Below are positions 1 to 7,406 of a DNA stretch of 11,986 nt, piece by piece. The number at the start of each line of letters is the position of its first letter. The stretch's first letter is position 1. The notes under the pieces are model-generated. The model was not told the origin of the DNA. It saw only the letters and a program-made list of their open reading frames with translations, and searched no databases. Both the position numbers and the translations under genes were made by a program. The stretch is from positions 1 through 11,986 of the forward strand of contig ONQK01000186.1 of the NCBI GenBank assembly GCA_900319895.1, written 5' to 3'. The DNA comes from an uncultured Prevotella sp. Its GTDB lineage: Bacteria; Bacteroidota; Bacteroidia; Bacteroidales; Bacteroidaceae.

Positions 1-16
1 TTCATGTTTCCAAAGT

Positions 17-51
17 AAAAGGGGGAGGAAGGGCCTTCTCTCCCCCCTTTT
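17..51 (-). terminator. Intrinsic terminator after the T9SS operon
   Basis: An imperfect inverted repeat begins 13 bases past the gldN stop codon. One arm is AAAA plus five G (17-25) and the other is six C plus TTTT (42-51), with further partial pairing inside. Read on the minus strand, the stem is followed by a T-rich stretch. It is placed as expected for the end of the porP-gldN transcript. The A/T flanks are symmetric, so it could also stop transcription coming from the left on the plus strand. The exact pairing is uncertain because of a one-base bulge in the C run. Confidence 0.7.
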
Positions 52-63
52 AGATGGTGTCTT

Positions 64-1110
64 TTATCTGCGTTGGCGTCTTACCGAGACTCGCGCAGAG
101 GAGCCCGGCGAGGAAGTGCCTGAGGAACGTTGTTTAGTTTGCCTAACCTTGGGTTCTGACGTTCTCGTCCTGCGGCCTCTTGCCGTTGCCCTTGCCTCTT
201 TTTTAGACACTGCGACACTGTCGGCGGCCACGGCCTGCGCCTGTTCTTTCTTCTCTGGTTCGCCCCAGACACTCTTTTCAAATTCTACCAATTCGCGTTC
301 GATGCGTCGTTGCTCCGCAGTAAGCGCAGAGTCGGTATTGCAGTATTGTGCCAAGGTCCGCCCCAGCATATTCGTCGTTTTGTAGATTTTTCCACGGTAC
401 TGGTTGAGCGTGAAATAGTCATCGATGCTCATGGTTGCCGCATTGTTGAGGTTGCTGGTCATAATGATTTGTTTGGCGAGAAATGGTGCCAAGTCATCAT
501 ATTTTACCCAGAAAAGTGGATATTTGGTCGAGCCTTCGCCAAAATCGTCCTCCCGCATCATGATGGGGCACAATGCCAGCACTTTGGTATGGAATGTTGA
601 GGTAGATTGGTCGTAATAGGCACTTTCCTTGATGAAGTAGCCTTTCACTTCACGCGAGGGGATGTCGCTATTATCAATGTGTGTACGGCCGTTATTCGTC
701 TCATAGTAGATGTGATAATTGTCCAAAAATGCCTTGCGTTGCACGATTGCCGCATCGTTGAACACTTCGTTGCCGTCCAACCTGTATTCATAGACCTTTA
801 TCTGATTACTCATCATCAACTTGAAAATATATGTGAACAGATTCATCTGGGAGCCCATCGGCTCTACTGGATAATACAAGCCTGCATTGGCATCCTCTTC
901 AAGGTTTAGTTCACGGTAAATGTCCCTGCGCCAAACCACGTCCTCAGACATGTTTGCCGTGACAGGGAATGTTATTTTTGAACGCATCGTGATATTGTCA
1001 GCGTTTGAACGGCTCGGCTGTTGTGTTTTGCGACGAGCTTCCGGCTGTGCACTCACGCCTTGTACTACAAATGCGATGAGCAACATCAAAAATATTTTCT
1101 TCATCATCAT
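64..1110 (-). CDS. gldN: T9SS ring protein GldN/PorN
   Basis: This is the periplasmic partner of the lipoprotein GldK/PorK. Together they form the large ring under the outer membrane in the type IX secretion system. The 348-residue product has a signal peptide (residues 1-21, cleavage after VSA before Gln22). It then has the family's conserved N-terminal region around residues 57-84, with VVWRRDIYREL and LYYPVEP. It is the last gene of the five-gene operon, 25 bases after gldM, matching known porKLMN order. Three ATG codons in a row (1110, 1107, 1104) could each be the start. The C-terminus (about 286-348) is low-complexity, and from about residue 306 is strongly Arg-rich and probably disordered. 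Identification rests on sequence character plus synteny and is firm; the tail's role is unknown. Confidence 0.95.
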   Translation of the reverse strand: MMMKKIFLMLLIAFVVQGVSAQPEARRKTQQPSRSNADNITMRSKITFPVTANMSEDVVWRRDIYRELNLEEDANAGLYYPVEPMGSQMNLFTYIFKLMMSNQIKVYEYRLDGNEVFNDAAIVQRKAFLDNYHIYYETNNGRTHIDNSDIPSREVKGYFIKESAYYDQSTSTFHTKVLALCPIMMREDDFGEGSTKYPLFWVKYDDLAPFLAKQIIMTSNLNNAATMSIDDYFTLNQYRGKIYKTTNMLGRTLAQYCNTDSALTAEQRRIERELVEFEKSVWGEPEKKEQAQAVAADSVAVSKKEARATARGRRTRTSEPKVRQTKQRSSGTSSPGSSARVSVRRQRR

Positions 1111-1135
1111 TGAATCTTATCTGGGTTTCTTAAAT

Positions 1136-2692
1136 TCATTTTACAATCACTTCGAGCGCACCTGGCAGGTTGCGCGTTATGCCGTCAGGGCCTGTTGCCG
1201 ACACACGGGTTATGTAGAACCGCTTGTTGCGTGCCAATGACCTGAACATCTCTTTTTGTCGCGGTGAGAACGAAGAACCTGAGGAAGCCACGGGGATGGC
1301 ATTGCCCATGTTGTCGTAAAACACTGCTTCAAAACTGTTCACGCGGAATTCTATGTCGAGCAACCCGTCGTCAATAGCTGCTTTTATGCCTGTGGCTCCC
1401 ATGATTGAAGCCTTGGCGAGCCCGCCGCCTTTGAAACGGTCTGAGCCCAAAGAGATGTATGCGATAGGATCTGGCAGTTTACGCACCTTGAACGGTACAT
1501 TTGCCATCTTCCGCACCTTTCCCTTGTCGTTCACCGTCACTGAGAAGACTACATCCTTGCCCACTGCCGACGGAACGGCGATGTATCTACCGTTTCCGCT
1601 GGAACGCAGCGAGCCGCCTGACATTGACACGGATACTGCATTTTGCGGGATCCCGGGGACGCTGACCGTCATCGGGTTTGCGTAGCCGGCATAAAGCACG
1701 TTCATCAAGTCGGCCGCCACAGTGGCCGTGTTAGGCGCGGGAATAACTTCATATTTTTGGAGAAAATCGCGGCGCAGCGGCTCTCCCGACTTGTTTTTCA
1801 GCAGCATGTAGCCACTAAAAGAATGTTGTCCGAGGCGGCCTGCGGTGAACGAATATCGTCCGTTATCCGAGTTGATTTTCGTGCCGTTGATGTAAATCTC
1901 TGGCTGTTGTGTCGTGTCCACTGCCGCCAGGACGATGTTGGCCGAGAAGGTTTCGCCTGGATACAGCGCTGTCTTCTCGGGTATCACAAAGGCGTCCAAT
2001 TTGTTCACACGGAGGTCTTTCATGTCAACATTAGCCACCAAGGTATGTAGAACTTCGCCTTCGGCATAGCGCACATCGCTCTGCAACTTGGTCAACAGCG
2101 TTACTGCCGCCGCGACGGGCATCTGCTCGAACATGTATTCCTGCCATGTCTTGTCAAAGCCATTGGCATTTTTAGGGACTTCTGTCGACAAATTGCCCGC
2201 GATGATGTCACGTTGGTGCTTGTCGGTCACGAATTTCAATATTTTTTCCCTGTAATCCACAATTGCGTCGTGCAGCCGCTTGCCTTTCCCCGTGCGCGGT
2301 GCAAGCATTACATAGCTGGCAGACTCGAGGTCTTCCTTGTTCCGGATATTTTTCACGTCTGCTTGTCGGCCATCTGCCTCTTGTACTATTTCCAACTTGA
2401 GTTGCTCGGCAAAATTATAAAGCGAGTCGCTCATTCTCTTTACCGTTGTGGCCTTGTCAAACCAAGCTTTCACTTTGGCAGGATTGCTCTTCATCTGAGA
2501 TTGAAAATCTTCATATAGTGCCGCATTTTCCTTGGTCGAGTTTGACGTTGTCCGGCTCAAGCTCTCTTCCACAATGGAGAAGCCGTTGAGCACTTCATTG
2601 GAAACGTTCAATGCCAACATTGCCATGAGGACAACATACATCAGGTTAATCATCCTCTGACGCGGTGATACGGGTCTTTTCTTTATAGCCAT
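1136..2692 (-). CDS. gldM: T9SS motor stator/shaft protein GldM/PorM
   Basis: GldM is an inner-membrane protein whose large periplasmic part spans toward the outer-membrane ring. With GldL it forms the proton-driven motor of the T9SS. The 518-residue length is close to that of P. gingivalis PorM. A basic N-terminus (KKRPVSPRQR) is followed by one transmembrane helix at about residues 14-30 (INLMYVVLMAMLALNVS), characteristic of the family. The rest is a helical first periplasmic domain and then beta-rich domains, including the segment GIPQNAVSVSMSGGSL typical of the third domain. It starts 38 bases after the gldL stop and ends 25 bases before gldN. No truncation or frameshift is seen. Confidence 0.97.
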   Translation of the reverse strand: MAIKKRPVSPRQRMINLMYVVLMAMLALNVSNEVLNGFSIVEESLSRTTSNSTKENAALYEDFQSQMKSNPAKVKAWFDKATTVKRMSDSLYNFAEQLKLEIVQEADGRQADVKNIRNKEDLESASYVMLAPRTGKGKRLHDAIVDYREKILKFVTDKHQRDIIAGNLSTEVPKNANGFDKTWQEYMFEQMPVAAAVTLLTKLQSDVRYAEGEVLHTLVANVDMKDLRVNKLDAFVIPEKTALYPGETFSANIVLAAVDTTQQPEIYINGTKINSDNGRYSFTAGRLGQHSFSGYMLLKNKSGEPLRRDFLQKYEVIPAPNTATVAADLMNVLYAGYANPMTVSVPGIPQNAVSVSMSGGSLRSSGNGRYIAVPSAVGKDVVFSVTVNDKGKVRKMANVPFKVRKLPDPIAYISLGSDRFKGGGLAKASIMGATGIKAAIDDGLLDIEFRVNSFEAVFYDNMGNAIPVASSGSSFSPRQKEMFRSLARNKRFYITRVSATGPDGITRNLPGALEVIVK

Positions 2693-2730
2693 TTACATTT
2701 ACAAAATTGTATGGTAATCAACTCTTGTTT

Positions 2731-3531
2731 CTAGTCCTCGTCGCTTGCCATCGGCATTACGCCAGGTGCCGCCTGCCGCATGTTCACGGTCATGGCCTCA
2801 ATCATGCGAGTGTAAATCTTGTTGAGTTCTGCAATTTGCTTCGCCATCTTCTGCGTCTGCTCATTGATTTGGTCAATGGTGCCGATTTGCGAGCTCGCAC
2901 TTTTAAGCTGCAGTTCATAAACCTTGCAAATGCCAGTAAGTGTGCGGTTCAGGTTCTCCATTTCCTCGCTGTCACGGGTCAACCGTGCCGACTGCTCGCT
3001 CACTTTGCCCAGCATGATGGTAAGTTTGTTCAATTCTTCCACATAATTTGAGGTCGCCTCTGCCATTTCCGGCGCGATGTCTTGTTGTTGGCTCACCCAT
3101 TCGCCATGGTTTGCCACAGCAGGTGTGCCGGCCGCCGCACCACGGTCTGCCGATGATTCCGTGGCTGATGTCTTGGGTGTTGTATCCAAGACGATGGTCT
3201 TCACACCAGATACTGCCTTCACCTGTGCTGGCGCTTCGTTTTCCACCTTTTCTTCTGTCGCCGCCGTCAAGCTTGTCGGCAGGTCCAATCCATCTGCCGT
3301 CTTATCAAACGGGCGGTCGAATGCTGAAAGAAAGAACACGATGACCTCCGTACCCATACCGATGAAGAGCATGAGATTTGCCATTGGCAAGTGGGTCAAC
3401 TTGAATAATGCGCCGAGAATCACGAGTGATGCACCCCAACTGTAGGCATAGTTCAAGAACGTCTGCCCCGGCACGCTGTCCATCCATTTTTGCAAACGGT
3501 AGACCACATTGAATTTGCTATATTCTGTCAT
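2731..3531 (-). CDS. gldL: T9SS motor protein GldL/PorL
   Basis: GldL is the cytoplasmic-membrane subunit that pairs with GldM to convert the proton gradient into work for T9SS secretion. The 266-residue protein has two transmembrane helices at about 26-43 and 51-70. Charged residues lie in or next to them: Lys44 and His47 between the helices, and Glu62 inside the second helix, in the position expected for the family's essential glutamate. The helices end at AFDRPF. A low-complexity Ala/Thr/Pro/Glu-rich linker (about 76-150) leads to a predicted coiled coil (about 155-250) in the cytoplasm. Its ATG overlaps the gldK stop codon as ATGA, which suggests translational coupling between the two genes. 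Confidence 0.96.
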   Translation of the reverse strand: MTEYSKFNVVYRLQKWMDSVPGQTFLNYAYSWGASLVILGALFKLTHLPMANLMLFIGMGTEVIVFFLSAFDRPFDKTADGLDLPTSLTAATEEKVENEAPAQVKAVSGVKTIVLDTTPKTSATESSADRGAAAGTPAVANHGEWVSQQQDIAPEMAEATSNYVEELNKLTIMLGKVSEQSARLTRDSEEMENLNRTLTGICKVYELQLKSASSQIGTIDQINEQTQKMAKQIAELNKIYTRMIEAMTVNMRQAAPGVMPMASDED

Positions 3532-5000
3532 CTCTTTTTCTTTTTTGATTTCGTTACTTTTTGTTTTGTACTGCTAGTGGTCGCCAGACTTCTCACACAA
3601 CGGAACCCGATGTATGAGCGGGGCTGGTTTTGATATTCCCAAGTTCTCCATGCCGACCGGATGTAAGACTCAGGGTCTTTCCACGACCCGCCTCTCACAC
3701 TTTTTTTCTTGAGCCGATAAGGATCTTCCTGGGCTGCCTTGTATTCCAACTGCGGGTTCAAGTCGTTCATGGCATCCACGCCTGCTTCCGTATAGATCGT
3801 GCTGGTCCACTCGGCGACGTTTCCTGCCATGTCATAAAGCCCATTGGAGTTGGCAGAATAGATGCCCACACGGCTTGTTATCAAGTTGCCGTCTTTGGTG
3901 TAGTTTCCTCTGTCGGGCTTGAAATTCGCATAGAAACATCCGTCGCCGCTTTTCACATTTTCATTGTTCCAAGGAAATTCCGAACCGTCTTTTCCGCGCG
4001 CAGCATATTCCCATTCCGCCTCTGTCGGCAAGCGATAGCGCTGCACATAGCGCGCCTCGCTGCCCAAGCCTTTCAGCAAATAGTCCGTGCGCCATGCGCA
4101 GAACGCATTTGCCTGTTCCCAGGTAACTCCCACGACTGGATAGTTGTTGTAGGTTGGATTGCTGAAATAATTGCGCAAGTACATCTCATTGTCCGAGTTC
4201 TTGAAGTCATTGACCCAGCATGTTGTGTCTGGGTACACGTTGACGATGTAGGTGTTCAAAAAATCCCACGGCCCGGTCAAGGGTCGGTTGATAGTTTCCC
4301 TTACAATTCTTCCTTCGTCGTCGATGTAGGCCGTGTCTTTTGAAATCATGACCACTTCGTCTGCATTCACCGTAACGTCTGTGTTCAGGTTGCGCTCCTG
4401 CGGGTTCAGGCGGTTGCGGCGCAAAGCGGCAGCCGTATAATCGTAAATTTCATAACGATAGTTCAGCTGACGTGCATCTATCAACTTCTCGCCTGTCACC
4501 GGATTGTAGACATACAAACTTTCGATTGCCCTTTGCTCGTCTTCATTGGGCTTTCTTGGCAAAGGCTTTTTCCAGTTGACATGCGGCTTCACGGGGTCGC
4601 CATTTTTGTCCTCCGTAATGATGTAGCTCTCGTCGCCGCCATAAGAAGGGTCGGCAAGACGCGTGCGCAAGATGGAATCGCGCACCCAGATGACAAATTG
4701 CTTGTATTCGGAGTTTGTCACCTCGGTGTCGTCCATCCAAAAACCGTCAACGGAAATGTCCTTTACCGGTGTCTTCCGTCCCCAAAGACTGTCTTGGTTC
4801 TCAATACCCATTCGCAGGTATCCGCGTTTGACCATGGTCATGCCAAAAGGAGCCGGCTCGCTGAACCCCTTTCCGCCCCCGACGCCGACGACCTCGCCGC
4901 CGCGACCTGCCGACGAAGAGGCCTTACTGCCGAAACAAGAGGCTAATACCAAAGAGAATGCCAGCACTCCTAATGCGATTGTCATCTTACTTGTTCTCAT
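3528..5000 (-). CDS. gldK: T9SS outer-membrane ring lipoprotein GldK/PorK
   Basis: GldK is an outer-membrane-anchored lipoprotein that forms the T9SS ring with GldN. I chose the ATG at 5000 (490 residues, close to P. gingivalis PorK) because it places a clean lipoprotein signal at the N-terminus, with lipobox LASC and acylated Cys22. A TTG at 5030 would add ten charged residues ahead of the signal. A Gly-rich stretch (32-45) follows the anchor. The body has the formylglycine-generating enzyme (SUMF1) fold: DTEVTNSEYKQF (91-102), RLPTEAEWEYAARG (323-336), GNVAEW (393-398), RGGSW (436-440) and GFRCVRS (465-471). The two catalytic cysteines that follow GGS in true FGE enzymes are absent, so a structural role is expected. 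The C-terminus is Lys-rich (KSKKKKR). Confidence 0.95.
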   Translation of the reverse strand: MRTSKMTIALGVLAFSLVLASCFGSKASSSAGRGGEVVGVGGGKGFSEPAPFGMTMVKRGYLRMGIENQDSLWGRKTPVKDISVDGFWMDDTEVTNSEYKQFVIWVRDSILRTRLADPSYGGDESYIITEDKNGDPVKPHVNWKKPLPRKPNEDEQRAIESLYVYNPVTGEKLIDARQLNYRYEIYDYTAAALRRNRLNPQERNLNTDVTVNADEVVMISKDTAYIDDEGRIVRETINRPLTGPWDFLNTYIVNVYPDTTCWVNDFKNSDNEMYLRNYFSNPTYNNYPVVGVTWEQANAFCAWRTDYLLKGLGSEARYVQRYRLPTEAEWEYAARGKDGSEFPWNNENVKSGDGCFYANFKPDRGNYTKDGNLITSRVGIYSANSNGLYDMAGNVAEWTSTIYTEAGVDAMNDLNPQLEYKAAQEDPYRLKKKSVRGGSWKDPESYIRSAWRTWEYQNQPRSYIGFRCVRSLATTSSTKQKVTKSKKKKR

Positions 5001-5035
5001 ATTTTGCTCTTTTCTTTTTATCTTCTTCAATTTCT

Positions 5036-5974
5036 TTAAAGTATTCGTACGCTTTTATGCTTGTTTTTTCCTTTCTTGAATAAATTGATGTCTGTTTTAT
5101 AACCGACGAACAGCGCGTGGCTGCCATTTCCGATATTTATGTTTGAGGTGTAGACCTCGTAGCTGTAGCCCACATTGATGCCGTGCAAAGCGCCTCCGAT
5201 GAGGACTGTTATCGAGTTCATGGGGCTGTAGCTGATGCCGCCATACATGTGCTTCGCATCACTGGTGTATGCCAGGCGGCAAGTGATGTCGGCACGGTAT
5301 GCTTTCCCGTCTGTGCGGATTAATGCAGAGGGATGTATTGTTAAAAACGGATTTCTTAATTTAATATTGTATCCTCCCGTCAAATAAAATGTCGGGGTAA
5401 TCTTCAACTCATTGGTCTCTCCCAAGTCTATCAAAGGGGCGAGCACATGTTGGGCCGAGATGCCGACATACCACGGGCGGCGCAGATAATAGAGCCCGAA
5501 GCCCAGGTCGAAGCCTGTCCCCGTCACTTCTGACTTGGCAAAGGCGGGGTCGCTCGAGTCTTCCAAGTCAAGTTTCGATCCATCAAATTTCTCGCTGATC
5601 AAAGCCGCCTGCGCACCGATGTTGAGACGGCCACCGAAAAGAGTTGTCCTAATGGCGTATTTCAACGTCAAATTCTGGTGGGTGAACAAGCCTATTTGGT
5701 CGTTGAGCAACGACAAACCGGCACCATGATAGGTGCGGGCAAAATAAAACGGCATGTCTGCCCCGATGTACAGCACCTTCGGGTTGTTCTCGAAACCTGC
5801 GAAGTCCATCGCATAAGAGCCCACGATATTAAGTTTGTCTTCTTTCCCCACTGCGGCGGGGTTGAATGCCGGCTCCATCTCAAAATAATGGCTCCATGAG
5901 ACATCGTACTGGGCAAAACTGCTGGCAGAGACGAGCTGAACTAGACTTATTATGAATAGAATTCTTTTCAACAC
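5036..5974 (-). CDS. porP: T9SS outer-membrane protein, PorP/SprF family
   Basis: This is an integral outer-membrane beta-barrel of the PorP/SprF family. P. gingivalis PorP is needed for T9SS function, and SprF-type relatives serve particular secreted substrates. The 312-residue length fits the family. It has a signal peptide (cleavage after SFA, before Gln22), the family's near-N-terminal FNPAAVG motif (37-43), and many alternating beta segments rich in aromatic and glycine residues. The start is a GTG at 5974; a TTG directly after it is the alternative, and no ATG fits the signal peptide. It is the first gene of the T9SS operon, ending 35 bases before the chosen gldK start. First position in the operon favours PorP over a cargo-specific SprF, but sequence alone cannot separate them fully. 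Confidence 0.9.
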   Translation of the reverse strand: MLKRILFIISLVQLVSASSFAQYDVSWSHYFEMEPAFNPAAVGKEDKLNIVGSYAMDFAGFENNPKVLYIGADMPFYFARTYHGAGLSLLNDQIGLFTHQNLTLKYAIRTTLFGGRLNIGAQAALISEKFDGSKLDLEDSSDPAFAKSEVTGTGFDLGFGLYYLRRPWYVGISAQHVLAPLIDLGETNELKITPTFYLTGGYNIKLRNPFLTIHPSALIRTDGKAYRADITCRLAYTSDAKHMYGGISYSPMNSITVLIGGALHGINVGYSYEVYTSNINIGNGSHALFVGYKTDINLFKKGKNKHKSVRIL

Positions 5975-6025
5975 TATTTTCTATAACGGCTTTTAGGTAT
6001 TTTTATTGTATTTTGGGGTATTGTT

Positions 6026-6049
6026 CGCCTTTTTTCGTCAAAAAAAGCG
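6026..6049 (-). repeat. Hairpin in the region upstream of porP
   Basis: A 10-bp stem with a four-base loop (arms 6026-6035 and 6040-6049) lies between the malY terminator and porP. On the plus strand one position is a C/A mismatch, but in minus-strand RNA it becomes a U-G pair. This suggests the structure matters in the minus-strand transcript. The region 5975-6183 has no exact TAnnTTTG promoter box; the nearest is TATTTTG at 6062-6068, one base short in spacing. If that were the promoter, the hairpin would lie in the porP leader. It could also be a backup terminator for malY. Confidence 0.4.
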
Positions 6050-6082
6050 GGAAAAGCGGCTCAAAATATGACGGAAGGCATC

Positions 6083-6104
6083 AAAAAAACGCTCTGACAG
6101 AGCG
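6083..6104 (-). terminator. Intrinsic terminator after malY
   Basis: On the minus strand, CGCTCT-GTC-AGAGCG forms a perfect 6-bp stem with a three-base loop (6090-6104). It is followed at once by seven T (6083-6089). It lies about 80 bases past the malY stop codon and before porP, so it ends the DUF3737-malY transcript. Confidence 0.85.
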
Positions 6105-6125
6105 GTAAATGCCCTGACAGAGCGG
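6094..6125. repeat. Two direct copies of a 12-bp hairpin element
   Basis: CTGACAGAGCGG occurs at 6094-6105 and again at 6114-6125, a 20-base period. The copy nearer malY also folds (minus strand GCTCT-GTC-AGGGC, 6111-6123, with one U-G pair). Two similar hairpins therefore stand in tandem and only the second has a T tract. This looks like a local duplication of the terminator stem. Confidence 0.7.
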
Positions 6126-6183
6126 AGATTGTATCAATTTCCTTGTATGGCCTACTCGGCAAATGGCCTGTCCTTCATAGGGC

Positions 6184-7347
6184 CTATTTGCAGAGCACCT
6201 TTGCCATGCGCTCCAAGCCTTCCAGCATCAGTTTTCTAGGACAAGCCATGTTGATGCGCACAAACTGCCTGCCCGTCTCATTGCCGTACATGCTGCCTGG
6301 ATTGATGTAGACCTTGCCTTCGTTGAGCAAGCGTTCCGACAGCTCGTCGCCCGTCGTCCCCAGGGCACTGATGTCAACCCAAGCGAGGTAGGTGCCTTCT
6401 GACTTGAGGACTTTCAACTGCGGAATGCGGTCTTCGAAAAACTTCACCAGCGCATCATAGTTGCCTTTGATGTATACATTGAGCTGGTCCAACCAGTCTT
6501 CGCTTTCGTTGTAGGCGGCGATGACCATTTCCGGGCCGAAGACATTTACGTCACAAACCTCGTTGACATTAATGGCGCGGCTAATCTTCTCACGGATCTC
6601 GGGCTCGCTGCAAATGATGTTGGCCATGTGCAAGCCTGCTGTATTGAACGACTTCGAGGGTGAATTGCACACCACCGTGTTCTTGCGGCATTCGTCAGAC
6701 AATGTGGCAAAAGGCACATATTTCTGGCCGGGCATGACCAGCTCACAGTGGATCTCGTCGGCTATGACACGGACATCATGCTTCAAGCAAATGTCGCTCA
6801 TCTTCTGCAACTCTTCCTTTGTCCAAACACGGCAAGCAGGGTTGTGGGGATTGCAAAGCACAAAGACCTTAACCTTCGGGTCGGCGGCGCGGCGCTCAAA
6901 GTCTTCAAAGTCAATGCGATAATAGCCGTTTTCGTAAATGAGCGGATTTTCCGAACTCTCGCAACCGTTGTTTTTAATGGAAGAGAAGAAGCAGTTGTAC
7001 ACCGGTGTCTGGATCAACACTTTGTCGCCAGGCTCTGTCAACGCCTTAATGGCGACAGAGACTGCGGGCACTACGCCTGTGGTGTACAGAATCCAGTCGC
7101 GCTCAATGTGCCAGTTATGGCGACGATTGAACCAGTTGATGACTGAGTTGTAATACTCGTCTTCCACACATACATAGCCAAAAACGCCATGTTCTACGCG
7201 CTTCCGAAGTGCGTTGATGATTGGTTCTGCTACACGAAAGTCCATGTCGGCAATCCACATCGGGATGATGTCATCGTGTTTAGGCGAGTCCCATTTGCAA
7301 CAATGGCTGCCTTTACGGACAACGATTTCGTCAAAATTATACTCCAT
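6184..7347 (-). CDS. malY: MalY/PatB-type PLP aminotransferase / cystathionine beta-lyase
   Basis: This is a cytoplasmic fold-type I PLP enzyme of the MalY/PatB group. The family carries out C-S beta-lyase reactions on cystathionine or cysteine, releasing pyruvate, ammonia and a thiol. The 387 residues match E. coli MalY (about 390). Visible signatures are the N-terminal IPMWIADMDF (28-37), NPHNP (166-170), the cofactor-binding Asp197 in ADEIH, the PLP-lysine Lys232 in SPSKSFNTAG, and a C-terminal Arg in FVRINMACPR that should bind the substrate carboxylate. Residue 172 is Cys (NPACRVW) where most relatives have Gly (NPxGR). The gene starts 59 bases after the DUF3737 gene with no promoter box between, so the two are probably one operon. 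The true substrate cannot be set from sequence. Confidence 0.9.
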   Translation of the reverse strand: MEYNFDEIVVRKGSHCCKWDSPKHDDIIPMWIADMDFRVAEPIINALRKRVEHGVFGYVCVEDEYYNSVINWFNRRHNWHIERDWILYTTGVVPAVSVAIKALTEPGDKVLIQTPVYNCFFSSIKNNGCESSENPLIYENGYYRIDFEDFERRAADPKVKVFVLCNPHNPACRVWTKEELQKMSDICLKHDVRVIADEIHCELVMPGQKYVPFATLSDECRKNTVVCNSPSKSFNTAGLHMANIICSEPEIREKISRAINVNEVCDVNVFGPEMVIAAYNESEDWLDQLNVYIKGNYDALVKFFEDRIPQLKVLKSEGTYLAWVDISALGTTGDELSERLLNEGKVYINPGSMYGNETGRQFVRINMACPRKLMLEGLERMAKVLCK

Positions 7348-7406
7348 GATAATTGTTATGGGTTAGTTTGTTAATATTGTTTGTTTTTTCAATCAAATGA
7401 ATTGTT

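Noticed and set aside
3528..5000. GldK as an active sulfatase-modifying enzyme
   Set aside because: The catalytic cysteines are missing, and the T9SS operon context plus the lipobox fit a structural lipoprotein.
5001..5030. TTG at 5030 as the gldK start
   Set aside because: It would put ten mainly basic residues ahead of a complete lipoprotein signal. The ATG at 5000 gives the expected length and lipobox position.
4663..5079. A long plus-strand open frame opposite gldK
   Set aside because: It lies antisense to the signal peptide and start of gldK, shows no family resemblance, and is explained as a shadow of the coding strand. The same holds for other plus-strand frames at 116-385, 3077-3445, 3630-4343 and 8725-9246.
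64..5974. Gliding motility locus
   Set aside because: The Gld names are historical. The porP-K-L-M-N order matches the non-motile P. gingivalis secretion operon, and no gliding adhesin or other gliding gene is present here.
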